DNA of 64,000 bases from Streptomyces sp. P3. Its GTDB lineage: Bacteria; Actinomycetota; Actinomycetes; Streptomycetales; Streptomycetaceae. The notes under the pieces were generated by a model that did no database searches, had not been told where the DNA came from, and saw only the letters and a list, made by a program, of their open reading frames with translations. The stretch is taken from NCBI GenBank assembly GCA_016893485.2, contig JAFEKX020000001.1:7147501-7211500 (forward strand), written 5' to 3'. The position numbers were made by a program, and so were the translations under genes. Numbering within the stretch: position 1 is the first letter of the stretch; every line of letters starts with the position of its first letter. This document shows, in pieces, positions 48,426 through 57,470 of the stretch.

Positions 48426-49364
48426 TCAGCCCGCCAGTGCCGTCGTGAGTTCGCGCACCGCCACGACGTCCATCCGCGCCGGTGCGCCGAGGACCGCCGC
48501 CCCGCAGCTCTCCGGCCGGGGCGGGAGCGATGCACCCTGGGCGACGATTACCCGCCAGTGGCGTCCGTCGGAGTGCGCGACGGTCACCTCCCAGCGCGGT
48601 GCGGCACCGTCCGTCCGTGTGACGCTCAGAGCGTCCATCGCGTACTCGCCCGCCGCCGTCCGCACGGCCAGCTCCGCCGCCTGTCCGGGCCTCTCCCAGG
48701 CCGAAGCGCCCCGGCAGCCCTCGAGGACCACACGGCCCTCCTGGACGCCGTGGAGGATCTCCTTGATGCCGTGCGCCTGGACCCTGCCGTACGCGTAGCC
48801 GTACGGAAGGACGAGCACGGTGGGCGAGAAGCGGTGACCGCCGAGATGGGTGACCTCCCAGGCGCCCTCGACCCCGGAGGCGGCCAGTTCCGCCGCGAGG
48901 GGGCGGCCCAGGAGCGCGCAACAGCGGTCGCGCTTGCCGTTCGTGCACACGAGCGCGAGCGGATCACCGGTGTGGGGCCGCCCGCCGAGCGCCGAGCCGA
49001 ACGAGCGGGGATCACCCGCGCCGAGGGCCGTGAAGTCGAGGCCGAGCAGCTCCCGCGGATCCTCGGTCGTGGCGCTGTGCAGCCACACGTTTCCGGGAAC
49101 GGTGTGGGCCGCGTACACCTGGCGCACCGGCGAGGACGCGGGGTCGGCGTGCCGCCCGGGACGCCGGATGAGGGCGATCCGTACGCCCGTGTCCGCGGCA
49201 GCCGCTTCCAGGGCACGCCCCACCACGGGGTCCAGGTGGCTCGAAGTGAGCGCTTTGGCACCCCAAGGACCGGGCTGTTCCAGCAGCAGCCACGTCGTTG
49301 CCGTGGCCGCGGTTCCGGAAATGGGCTCGTCGAGCTCCTGAGAGACGGTCGCGCACGTACTCAC
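48426..49364 (-). CDS. Sucrase/ferredoxin-like (Apd1-type) iron-sulphur protein
   Basis: Intact, 312 residues. Thioredoxin-like ferredoxin family: LVCTNGKRDRCCALLGRPLA carries the cysteines and HLGGHRFSPTVLVLPYGYAYG the His motif that together hold a 2Fe-2S cluster with Cys/His ligands. The N-terminal part has WLLLEQPGPWGAKALTSSHL. A redox role, possibly in ferric-siderophore reduction, is suggested by an iron box immediately upstream of the GTG start. A regulated leaderless or very short-leader transcript is likely. Confidence 0.85.
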   Translation of the reverse strand: MSTCATVSQELDEPISGTAATATTWLLLEQPGPWGAKALTSSHLDPVVGRALEAAAADTGVRIALIRRPGRHADPASSPVRQVYAAHTVPGNVWLHSATTEDPRELLGLDFTALGAGDPRSFGSALGGRPHTGDPLALVCTNGKRDRCCALLGRPLAAELAASGVEGAWEVTHLGGHRFSPTVLVLPYGYAYGRVQAHGIKEILHGVQEGRVVLEGCRGASAWERPGQAAELAVRTAAGEYAMDALSVTRTDGAAPRWEVTVAHSDGRHWRVIVAQGASLPPRPESCGAAVLGAPARMDVVAVRELTTALAG

Positions 49365-49383
49365 AGAGGTGAGCCTAACCTGA
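49365..49383 (-). promoter_or_regulatory. Iron box (DmdR/IdeR operator)
   Basis: On the minus strand TCAGGTTAGGCTCACCTCT, matching the actinobacterial iron-box consensus TTAGGTTAGGCTCACCTAA in 16 of 19 positions. It abuts the start codon of the sucrase/ferredoxin gene. Confidence 0.8.
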
Positions 49384-49418
49384 CTTGGCTCGGGGCGACT
49401 TCCGGTCGTGCTCGTGTC

Positions 49419-50674
49419 CTATTCCGGTAGCGGTCGAGGCGGCCTGGGGCCTACGTAGTGACCGCTGGGCCGCATCCGCAGCGGGCGCTCCCCGTACTCC
49501 TCCAGGGCGTGCGCGATCCAGCCCGCCGTACGGGCGACGGCGAAGACTGTCTCGCCTGCCGTGGAGGGCATCCCGGAGGAGACGGTGAACACGGCGAGCG
49601 CCAGGTCGACGTTGGCGTGCAGGGGGTGTGGCGGGCGGTGGTGGCGACGATGTCGCGGGCCGCGGCGAGGGCGGGCGCGGCGTCCGGGATCTCCTCCAGG
49701 AGCGCGAACAGGGCACGCGCGCGTGGGTCTTCGCCCGGGTAGAGCCGGTGGCCCAGTCCGGGGATACGGCGGCCGGAGCGCAGTTCGTCCGCGACCACCG
49801 GGGCCGCGGTGCCCTGGTCCAGCACGTCGAGCAGCAGCCGGTGCGCCAGGCCGCTGGCGGCGCCGTGCAGGGGGCCTTCGAGGACGCCCAGGCCGGAGGA
49901 GACGGCCGCGTAGGCGTGCGCGCGGGCGGAGGCGGCGACGCGGACCGCGAGCGTCGAGGCGGCCAGGTCGTGGTCGACGAGGAGGCCAAGTGCCGTGTCC
50001 AGGAAGCGCAGTGACGCGTCGTCAGCCGGTCGGCCGCTCAGTCGCGCCCACAGGCGGTGGGCCAAGGGGCCCTCGTCGCGATGGGTGCGCCGCACCGGTG
50101 GCAGGGCCGCGACGAGGGTGGGGATGAGGATGCGCGCGGTGCCGAGCACGGCGTCCTCGGACAGGTCGAAACGCAGCGGGTCCGCGGTCGCCGCCGCGAT
50201 GGCCGCGACCCGCAACCGGTCGGTGGGGCCGGCGTGTTCGGGCAGCGCGTCCACGGCGCGCCGGGCGACGGCGACGGCCGCCTTGGGCGCGGTGAACGTG
50301 ATCCCGGGGCGAAGTTCCCCGGTCCACAGCCACTCCGCGATCTCCTCGTAGGAGTGGCGGGCGGCCAGCTCGGTCGCGTCGACGCCCCGGAAGTAGTACC
50401 GGTCCTTCTCGATGAGCGTGATCCGGGTCCGTACGGACAGCTCGCCCCCGGAGCCCGAACTCCCGCTGCTCTCGCGTCTGTTGCGCCGCGCGAGCGCCTC
50501 CACCTCCTGGGCGTCGAAGGTGCTGCCCCGGCCGCCGGGCTCGCGCCTGCTGCTCAGCTGTCCGCGACTCACGTACGCGTACACGGTGTCGGGCTTCACG
50601 CCGAGCAGCTCGGCGGTCTCCTTGGTGCTCAGCCGTCGCTCGGGGTGACCGGGAGCGGGTTCTTGATCGCGCAT
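49419..50674 (-). CDS. Citrate-synthase-family protein with N-terminal MerR/excisionase-type HTH
   Basis: About 418 residues. The N-terminal HTH_17-type domain is RRLSTKETAELLGVKPDTVY, then AYVSRGQLSSRREPGGRGST with EVEALARR. The remaining 350 residues are a citrate synthase fold: FRGVDATELAARHSYEEIAE, the first active-site His in LEGPLHGAASG, the second in GLGHRLYPGEDPRARAL, and the Asp in PLHANVDLALAVF. All three catalytic positions are present, so it may be an enzyme, a metabolite-sensing regulator or both. One base lost near 49628; ATG 50674, with upstream starts at 50698 and 50704 possible. Divergent from a second citrate synthase gene across palindromes. Confidence 0.88.
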
Positions 50675-50711
50675 GGGGGCCACCGTATCCATCCGCATGC
50701 ACACCTTGCAG

Positions 50712-50767
50712 ATATTGATTCAATCAATATTGACAGAGATTGAGTCAACCATAGACATTGAAATCAA
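50712..50767. promoter_or_regulatory. Three TTGA/TCAA palindromes in the citrate-synthase divergent promoter
   Basis: A perfect 19-base palindrome, ATATTGATTCAATCAATAT, at 50712-50730; TTGAGTCAA at 50740-50748; TTGAAATCAA at 50758-50767. They occupy the only 78-base region between the two divergent genes and are strikingly AT-rich for this genome. Confidence 0.75.
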
Positions 50768-50782
50768 GTCCAGGGAGGAAAC

Positions 50783-51948
50783 ATGTCCAGCAACAAGGCC
50801 GTAGCCACGCGCATCGAGGTGCCGCGGGGACTCGCGGGCGTCGTCGTCACCGACACCCGAATCGGTGACGTCCGAGGCGTCGAAGGGTTCTACCACTACC
50901 GCCAGTACTCCGCCGTCGACCTCGCGCAGACCCGCGGCTTCGAGGACGTGTGGCATCTCCTGGCTCACGGCGAACTGCCGGACGCCGAGCGGAGCGCCGC
51001 CTTCGCCGCCGAGACCGCCGCGCTGCGCCGGCTGCCCGAGGAGGTGCGGACCGCGTTGCCCGCGGTGGCGGCGGCGAGCGGTACGTCCGGGCCGTTGTCC
51101 GGGATGCGTACGGCGCTGTCGCTGCTCGGCGCCGCGAAGGGCTTCCGGCCGGTGTACGACATCGACGCGGACGCGCGCCGCCGGGACACCCTCGTGGCCT
51201 CCGCCGCCGTACCGACGCTGCTGACCGCGCTGTACCGGCTGGGGCAGGGACTTGATCCCGTGGAGCCACGTGAGGATCTCTCCTACGCGGCCAACTACCT
51301 GTACATGCTGACGGGTTCGGAGCCGGACAAGCAGCAGGCCAGGGCGATCGAGCAATACTTGATCTCAACCATTGACCACGGATTCAACGCATCAACCTTT
51401 ACCGCGCGGGTCATCGCGTCGACCGGGGCGGATGTGGCGGCCTGCCTGGTCGGGGCCGTAGGAGCGCTCTCGGGTCCGCTGCACGGGGTGCGCCCAGCCG
51501 AGCCCTGGACACCCTGGACGCGATCGGCACGCCGGACCGTATCGACCCCTGGATCCGTGAACGCGTCCTCGCCGGTGACCGCATCATGGGCTTCGGCCAC
51601 GCCATCTACCGCACGGAGGACCCTCGTTCGCGGATGCTGCGCGAGGTCGCCCAGCAGTTCGGCGGGCCGCGGGTCGAGTTCGCGGTGGAGGTCGAGCGGC
51701 AGGTGGAGGCGATCCTCGCGGAACTCAAGCCGGGCCGCGAACTCCACACGAACGTCGAGTTCTACGCGGGGCTCGTGATGGAACTCTGCGGGCTGCCGCG
51801 GGAGATGTTCACCCCGACCTTCGCGGCCGCGCGGGTGGTGGGGTGGAGCGCGAACGTCGTGGAGCAGGCGGAGGATCCGAAGATCATTCGACCGGTGGCT
51901 CGGTATGTGGGGGTGGAGGCGCCGGTGGCGGTGCCGCTGATGAACTGA
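50783..51948 (+). CDS. Citrate synthase/2-methylcitrate synthase-like protein
   Basis: About 388 residues. ATG follows AGGGAGGA. Citrate-synthase motifs are VEGFYHYRQYSAVDLA, TGSEPDKQQARAIEQYLIST, IDHGFNASTFTARVIASTGA, the first active His in SGPLHGGAPS, the second in MGFGHAIYRTEDPRSRML, and TNVEFYAGLVMELCGLP, where the usual catalytic Asp is Glu. The Arg after the second His is Ala. One G is lost near 51488. It probably condenses an acyl-CoA with oxaloacetate; which acyl-CoA is unclear. Divergent from the HTH-fused homologue, which may regulate it. Confidence 0.9.
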
Positions 51949-52131
51949 GGACGGGCCCCGGGAACGCGTGTGGCCTGGTGCCGTTCTGGCGCCAGGCCTC
52001 ATGGGTGGTGATCGAGCAGTGACGGGGTGGCGGGCTGCTCGCCGGTCGGGTGCCGGACTCGCTCACGGTGGCGTGCGGCCGGAGTTCGGTACGGGACGGG
52101 TCTTTGGTGGACGCGTGCTCGTGCGGTGCTG

Positions 52132-52367
52132 TCAGGCGTCGGGGATGTCTGCCTTGGCTCGAATCAGCGTTTCCCGACTCACGATGACGATGCGTTCGTA
52201 GTCGGCGCGTGCGGCGTCCGGGGCAGTTCACCGTCCAGCGCCTGGGTGGCCTCGGTGCCGATGACGGCGAAGTTGCCGTCACTGAGTTCGAACACGTCCG
52301 GGCAGGTGCTTCCTGAATTACTGCCTCGGGCGCTTGGGGGCACACCGATGCGGCGCACGATCTTCAA
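52132..52367 (-). CDS. Small Streptomyces-type conserved protein, 78 residues (frameshifted)
   Basis: Begins MKIVRRIGVPPSARGSNSGS, then TCPDVFELSDGNFAVIGTEA and TQALDGELP; after one lost C near 52220 it continues DAARADYERIVIVSRETLIR and AKADIPDA to a stop at 52132. The DVFELSDGNFAVIG core is typical of a short protein family found in many copies in streptomycetes near regulatory gene clusters; function unknown. The neighbour on the same strand is a DUF6082-type membrane protein. Confidence 0.7.
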
Positions 52368-52517
52368 GGGTAGTGGTCCTTACGAGCAGCAGGTCTGGAC
52401 GTTGTAGCGGAGGGCATGCTACTGAGGTCCAGGGGGCTGGTGCGGCAGGATGGCCGAAATTCCACTCAGTCGTGTCCGTGACGCATCTCGCTTGACCGGT
52501 CCGGTCCGGTGGCTTCG

Positions 52518-53084
52518 CTAGTCGGTCGGTGGGTTGCCGACAACCCACCACTCGTCCGTGTCTGCGTCGTCGAGGTCCTTCACCAGGCCGTCGACCATGT
52601 GCCCCAACTGCGCTTCCACGGAGGACTCGTTCAGCGAGGCGCGCATCTGCCTCGATGCCTCCCAGTACTCGCGGAAGACCGGGCTCTGGAAGAACTCCCG
52701 CAGATGCCTGTACAGCACCTCTCGTTCCAGTAGTCCTGCCTGGTAGAGGTGGTAAAGATGGACATACCACGCGTTTGCGTAGAGGAACTGTCGGCGCCTC
52801 TCCGCCGGGATGGCCTTGTCGTAGGTGTCGATCACCTCAGCGAGGGATGGGTCGTCGATCGCGCGGGCCAACAGTTCCCACTGCATGCGCTGCTGATGCG
52901 CCAACGCCTTCCGCCGTATCGCCAACTCCTCCAGTTCCAGACGCCGTTCCTCCAGCCGCTGTTCGGCCAGGCGTGCCGCTTCCAGACGTCGCTGACGTGC
53001 CGCGAGTGTCATCGTGGCGGTGGCGAGCAGCAGGCTGAGCGCTGCGGAACCGACCCTCCACGCCGAATACTTCCGTGTGGCCAT
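52518..53084 (-). CDS. DUF6082-like membrane-anchored protein
   Basis: Intact, 188 residues. One N-terminal membrane segment (VGSAALSLLLATATMTLAA), then a long charged helix or coiled coil (RQRRLEAARLAEQRLEERRL, ELEELAIRRKALAHQQRMQW), then ELLARAIDDPSLAEVIDTYD, then FLYANAWYVHLYHLYQAGLL, FFQSPVFREYWEASRQMRAS and an acidic end. It matches the Streptomyces DUF6082 type; function unknown. The 78-residue gene follows on the same strand after 150 bases. Confidence 0.75.
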   Translation of the reverse strand: MATRKYSAWRVGSAALSLLLATATMTLAARQRRLEAARLAEQRLEERRLELEELAIRRKALAHQQRMQWELLARAIDDPSLAEVIDTYDKAIPAERRRQFLYANAWYVHLYHLYQAGLLEREVLYRHLREFFQSPVFREYWEASRQMRASLNESSVEAQLGHMVDGLVKDLDDADTDEWWVVGNPPTD

Positions 53085-53407
53085 GTCAACAACCCCGAAT
53101 CAGGCGGCCATCCGCCGGCCGTCGGGTGCGGGTTGGTGAAGACGGGGACCGGCGAGCGATGGGCGGCGCTTGCCGTCTCCCAGGGTGCCGAGCGGCTCTG
53201 ATCGGCAGGGAGGCGGAGAGGAGGCGCACGGAGGGAAGCGAGGGTCGCACGAACCGGCGCCTTCCCCAACGTCTGCCCCGTGGGTGCTGCTAACAATCGT
53301 TCACTTCGCGGCGATTCTCCCGGCTCGTATCCTGGGGCGGCATTCAACCTCCGTACGTGTGCCGCATCACGAGCCGGTGCACGCGTCGGCGTGAAAGAGG
53401 TCGCACG
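53085..53407. other. Divergent region between the DUF6082 gene and cobW
   Basis: About 320 bases; GC-rich with a short AT-richer patch at 53290 (TAACAATCGTTCA). No gene, repeat or secure operator is seen. Confidence 0.4.
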
Positions 53408-54682
53408 TTGAGCGAGCAGAGCCCGAGCCGAAGCTTCGGCCCGAGTGGTGGCCCCGGGTCGAGCGGTGGCCCCGGCCCGAGTCAGAGCACACACCCAGGC
53501 TCGAGTCCGCCCCCGGCGTCAGCCCCAGGCACAGCCCCCACCCCGCCTCCGCCCCCAGCATCGGCACCCCCGCCCCAAACCCCCGTCATCGTGCTGGCCG
53601 GCTTCCTGGGCTCAGGCAAAACCACCCTCCTCAACCACCTCCTGCACCACAGCGGAGGCAGCCGTATCGGGGCGATCGTCAACGACTTCGGGGCGATCGA
53701 GATCGACGCGCTGGCCGTGGCCGGGGCCCTTGGTGACTCGACCGTGTCGCTCGGCAACGGGTGCCTGTGCTGTGCCGTCGACGCCAGTGAACTCGACGTC
53801 TATCTGGAGCGGCTCGCCCGGCCCTCCGCCGGGATCGACGTCATCGTCATCGAGGCCAGCGGGCTCGCCGAACCGGAGGAGCTGGTGCGGATGCTGCTCG
53901 CCAGCGAGCACCCGGGGATCGTCTACGGCGGGCTCGTCGAGGTCGTCGACGCGGCCGAGTTCGACGACACGCGCGTGAAGCACCCCGAGATCGACCGGCA
54001 TCTCGCCCTCGCCGACCTCGTCGTCGTCAACAAGCTCGACCGGGCGGCCGACGGCCCGCGCGTCCTCGGCCTCGTCCGCTCGCTCACCGACCGCGCCGCC
54101 GTCGTACCCGCGACCTACGGCCGTGTCGACCCGGAGTTCCTCTTCGACTGCCGCCCGAACGAGGAGCGCATCGGACAGCTGACTTTCGACGACCTCCATG
54201 AGCCGGACCACGAGCACGAGCACGGTGGTGACTCTCACGCCGGTCACCTGCACGACGCCTACGACAGCCTCTCGCATGTCTCCGACGTGGCCCTCGACCC
54301 GCGCAGGCTGATGGCGTTCCTCGACAGCAGGCCCGAGGGGCTGTATCGCATCAAGGGGTACGTCGACTTCGGCGCGCACGATCCGCGCAACCGGTACGCC
54401 GTGCACGCCGTAGGACGGTTTCTGCGGTTCTATCCGGAGCCCTGGGCCGACGGGGACGCGCGGCTCACGCAGCTCGTGCTCATCGGTACCGGTCTCGACA
54501 TGGCCGCTCTCGGCAAGGAGTTGGAGGCGTGTGCGGACGGCGACGCCCCACTCGCCGACGAGCGCGGAATGTGGGGCGTCCTCCGTTACGTACAAGAACC
54601 GGAGCGGGAGGCCGAGTTCGAACCCGAACCCGAAGCCGAGCCCGAACTCCAACCCGATTCGGAGCTCGGCCTCGACTACTGA
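53408..54682 (+). CDS. CobW/Zng1-type metallochaperone GTPase
   Basis: Intact, 424 residues. TTG start after GAAAGAGG. A 60-residue Pro/Ser/Gly leader precedes the G domain: GFLGSGKTTLLNHLL (Walker A), the metal motif GNGCLCCAVDASEL (CxCC), VIVIEASGLAEPEELV and VVNKLD (guanine specificity). A His-rich insert near residue 275 (HEPDHEHEHGGDSHAGHLHD) can bind metal. The CobW_C domain follows (GLYRIKGYVDFG, AVGRFLRFYPEPW), and the tail is Glu/Pro-rich. It is expected to deliver zinc or cobalt to client proteins. Confidence 0.93.
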   Translation: MSEQSPSRSFGPSGGPGSSGGPGPSQSTHPGSSPPPASAPGTAPTPPPPPASAPPPQTPVIVLAGFLGSGKTTLLNHLLHHSGGSRIGAIVNDFGAIEIDALAVAGALGDSTVSLGNGCLCCAVDASELDVYLERLARPSAGIDVIVIEASGLAEPEELVRMLLASEHPGIVYGGLVEVVDAAEFDDTRVKHPEIDRHLALADLVVVNKLDRAADGPRVLGLVRSLTDRAAVVPATYGRVDPEFLFDCRPNEERIGQLTFDDLHEPDHEHEHGGDSHAGHLHDAYDSLSHVSDVALDPRRLMAFLDSRPEGLYRIKGYVDFGAHDPRNRYAVHAVGRFLRFYPEPWADGDARLTQLVLIGTGLDMAALGKELEACADGDAPLADERGMWGVLRYVQEPEREAEFEPEPEAEPELQPDSELGLDY

Positions 54683-54688
54683 CCGGTG

Positions 54689-57144
54689 CTACACCGGCCC
54701 CGCCACCACCGACACCGTCTTCGGCAGTGACACGCCCGAGCCGTCGCGGCGCGGGTCCATCTCCGGCAGCTCCGCCGGGGTGCCGTCCCGTTGGGCCGCC
54801 CTGGCCGGTACCGCGCCCGCCCAGGCCAGGGAGAGGCAGTCCTCGCCCTTCAGGAAGCGCTGGCAGCGGACGCCGCCGGTGGCGCGGCCCTTGCGGGGGT
54901 ACTGGTCGAACGGGGTCAGCTTGGCCGTCGTCTGGACGGAGTCGTCGAGCGTGCCGCGTGAGCCCGCCACCGTGAAGACGACCGCGTCCACGGCGGGGTC
55001 GACGGCCGTGAAGGAGATGACCTTCGCGCCCTCGGTGAGCTTGATGCCCGCCATGCCGCCTGCCGCGCGGCCCTGGGGGCGCACCTGGGAGGCCTGGTAG
55101 CGCAGCAGTTGGGCGTCGTCCGCGATGAAGACCAGGTCCTCCTCGCCGGTGCGCAGCTCGACGGCGCCGACGATCCGGTCGCCGTCCTTCAGCGTGATGA
55201 CCTCCAACTCCTCCTTGTTCGTGGGGTAGTCGGGGACCACGCGCTTGACGACGCCCTGTTCCGTGCCGATGGCGAGGCCGGGGAGGACTCGTCCAGGGTC
55301 GTCAGGCAGATGACCGTCTCGCCCTCGTCCAGGGAGACGAACTCCGAGATCGGGGCGCCCCCGGAGAGGTTCGGCGCGGCGGCCGTCTCCGGGAGTTGCG
55401 GCAGGTCGACGACGTTGATCCGGAGGAGGCGGCCCGCCGAGGTGACCGCGCCCAGCTCGCCGCGCGCGGTCGCCGGGACCGCCGAGACGATCACGTCGTG
55501 CTTGGTGCGCCGGGCGTCGGCGTCCTCCGGGAAGGGCTCGCCGTTCGCCGTGCGGGCCAACAGGCCCGTCGAGGAGAGCAGCACCCGGCACGGGTCGTCG
55601 GCGACCTGAAGCGGCACGGTGGCGGCGGGGGAGCCCGCCGACTCCAGCAGGACCGTACGCCGGTCGGTGCCGAACTTCTTCGCCACCGCGGCCAGTTCGG
55701 CCGAGACCAGCTTGCGCAGCTCTGCGTCCGACTCCAGGATGCGGGTCAACTCGGCGATCTCCGCCTGGAGTCGCTCCATCTCCGACTCCAGCTCGATCCG
55801 GTCGAACCGGGTGAGGCGGCGGAGCGGGGGTGTCCAGGATGTACTGGGTCTGGATGTCCGACAGCGAGAAGCGCTCCATCAGACTCTGCTTCGCCTGCGC
55901 GGAGTTGTCGCTGGAGCGGATGATCCGGATGACCTCATCGATGTCGATGAGCGCGGTGAGCAGACCCTCCACGAGGTGGAGACGGTCGCGCCGCTTGGTG
56001 CGGCGGAACTCGCTGCGGCGCCGTACGACGTCGAAGCGGTGGTCGAGGTAGACCTCCAGGAGTTCCTTGAGGCCCAGCGTGAGGGGCTGGCCGTCGACCA
56101 GAGCAACGTTGTTGATGCCGAAGGACTCCTCCATCGGCGTCAGCTTGTAGAGCTGCTCCAGGACCGCTTCCGGGACGAAGCCGTTCTTGATCTCGATGAC
56201 CAGGCGCAGGCCGTGCGCGCGGTCCGTGAGGTCCTTGACGTCGGCGATGCCCTGCAGCTTCTTCGCGCCGACCAGGTCCTTGATCTTGGCGATGACCTTC
56301 TCGGGGCCTACGGAGAAGGGCAGTTCGGTGACGATCAGCCCCTTGCGACGGGCCGTCACGTTGTCCACGGTGACCGTGGCGCGGATCTTGAAGGTGCCGC
56401 GGCCCGTCTCGTACGCGTCCCGGATGCCGGTGAGGCCGACGATCCGGCCGCCCGTGGGCAGGTCGGGGCCGGGGACGTGGCGCATCAGGCTGTCCAGGTC
56501 CGCGTTCGGATAGCGGATCAGGTGCCGGGCGGCGGCGATGACCTCGCCCAGGTTGTGCGGCGGCATGTTGGTGGCCATGCCGACGGCGATGCCCGACGAG
56601 CCGTTCACCAGGAGGTTCGGGAAGGCGGCGGGAGGGCCACCGGCTCCTGCTCCTGGCCGTCGTAGTTCGGGGTGAAGTCGACCGTGTCCTCGTCGATCGA
56701 CTCGGTCATCAGGTTGGCGGCCTCGGACGGCCGGCACTCGGTGTACCGCATGGCGGCGGGCGGGTCGTCGTTGCCCAGCGAGCCGAAGTTGCCGTGGCCG
56801 TCGGCCAGGGGGACGCGCATGGAGAAGGGCTGGGCCATGCGCACGAGGGCGTCGTAGATCGACGCGTCCCCGTGCGGGTGCAGCTTGCCCATGACCTCGC
56901 CGACGACACGCGCGCACTTCACGTAGCCGCGGTCGGGGCGCAGGCCCATCTCGTCCATCTGGTAGACGATGCGTCGGTGGACCGGCTTCAGGCCGTCCCG
57001 GGCGTCCGGCAGGGCGCGGGAGTAGATGACCGAGTACGCGTACTCAAGGTAGGAGCCCTGCATCTCGTCGACGACGTCGATGTCGAGAATCCGCTCCTCG
57101 AACGAGTCGTCGGGCGGCGGGGTCTTCGTGCTGCGGCGGGCCAT
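54689..57144 (-). CDS. parC: DNA topoisomerase IV subunit A, ParC (GyrA-like)
   Basis: DNA-cleaving subunit of topoisomerase IV. The winged-helix core has YLEYAYSVIYSRALPDARDG, HRRIVYQMDEMGLRPDRGYV, the quinolone-determining region VVGEVMGKLHPHGDASIYDA, and the catalytic Tyr in DPPAAMRYTECRPS. GSSGIAVGMATNMPPHNLGE and the C-terminal beta-pinwheel (GLAIGTEQGVVKRV, FVTVAGSRGTL-like) follow. One C is lost near 56628, one gained near 55825 and one lost near 55285; repair gives 818 residues. Its partner parE is 18 kb away, convergently arranged. Confidence 0.97.
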
Positions 57145-57470
57145 CGCTGCCGGCTCCTCTTTTCTGGTCGCTCGCCTGGGGTCGCTCCCCTTCGGCTCAC
57201 TCTTGCTGAAGCGTGAACGGGGTCTTGACGTGAACCATTGTGGACCGCGGCACTGACAACGCGGACCAGGACCCGGCGTTGCCCGCTCGGGTCCGTCGCC
57301 GGCGGCTGCCGCGTGAGTCCACGTGTGCGACTGCCCGCAGGCTACGCGATCTCGCTCTCGGCGTACGTCCGCCGGGAACTTCGCCGACGGTCCGCACGCT
57401 TGCATACAGTGGCGGGACGAGCAGGATTTCTGCGTTTCCAGCCAGAGAATCCGCGATCGAAGGGACGTAC
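57145..57470. other. Divergent parC/M16 peptidase promoter region
   Basis: About 325 bases. No gene is supported; it must hold the promoters of parC and of the peptidase pair. I see no recognised operator. Confidence 0.4.

Noticed and set aside
53288..53300. TAACAATCGTTCA as a Zur box for cobW
   Set aside because: Only a loose match to the actinobacterial Zur palindrome; arms do not pair well.
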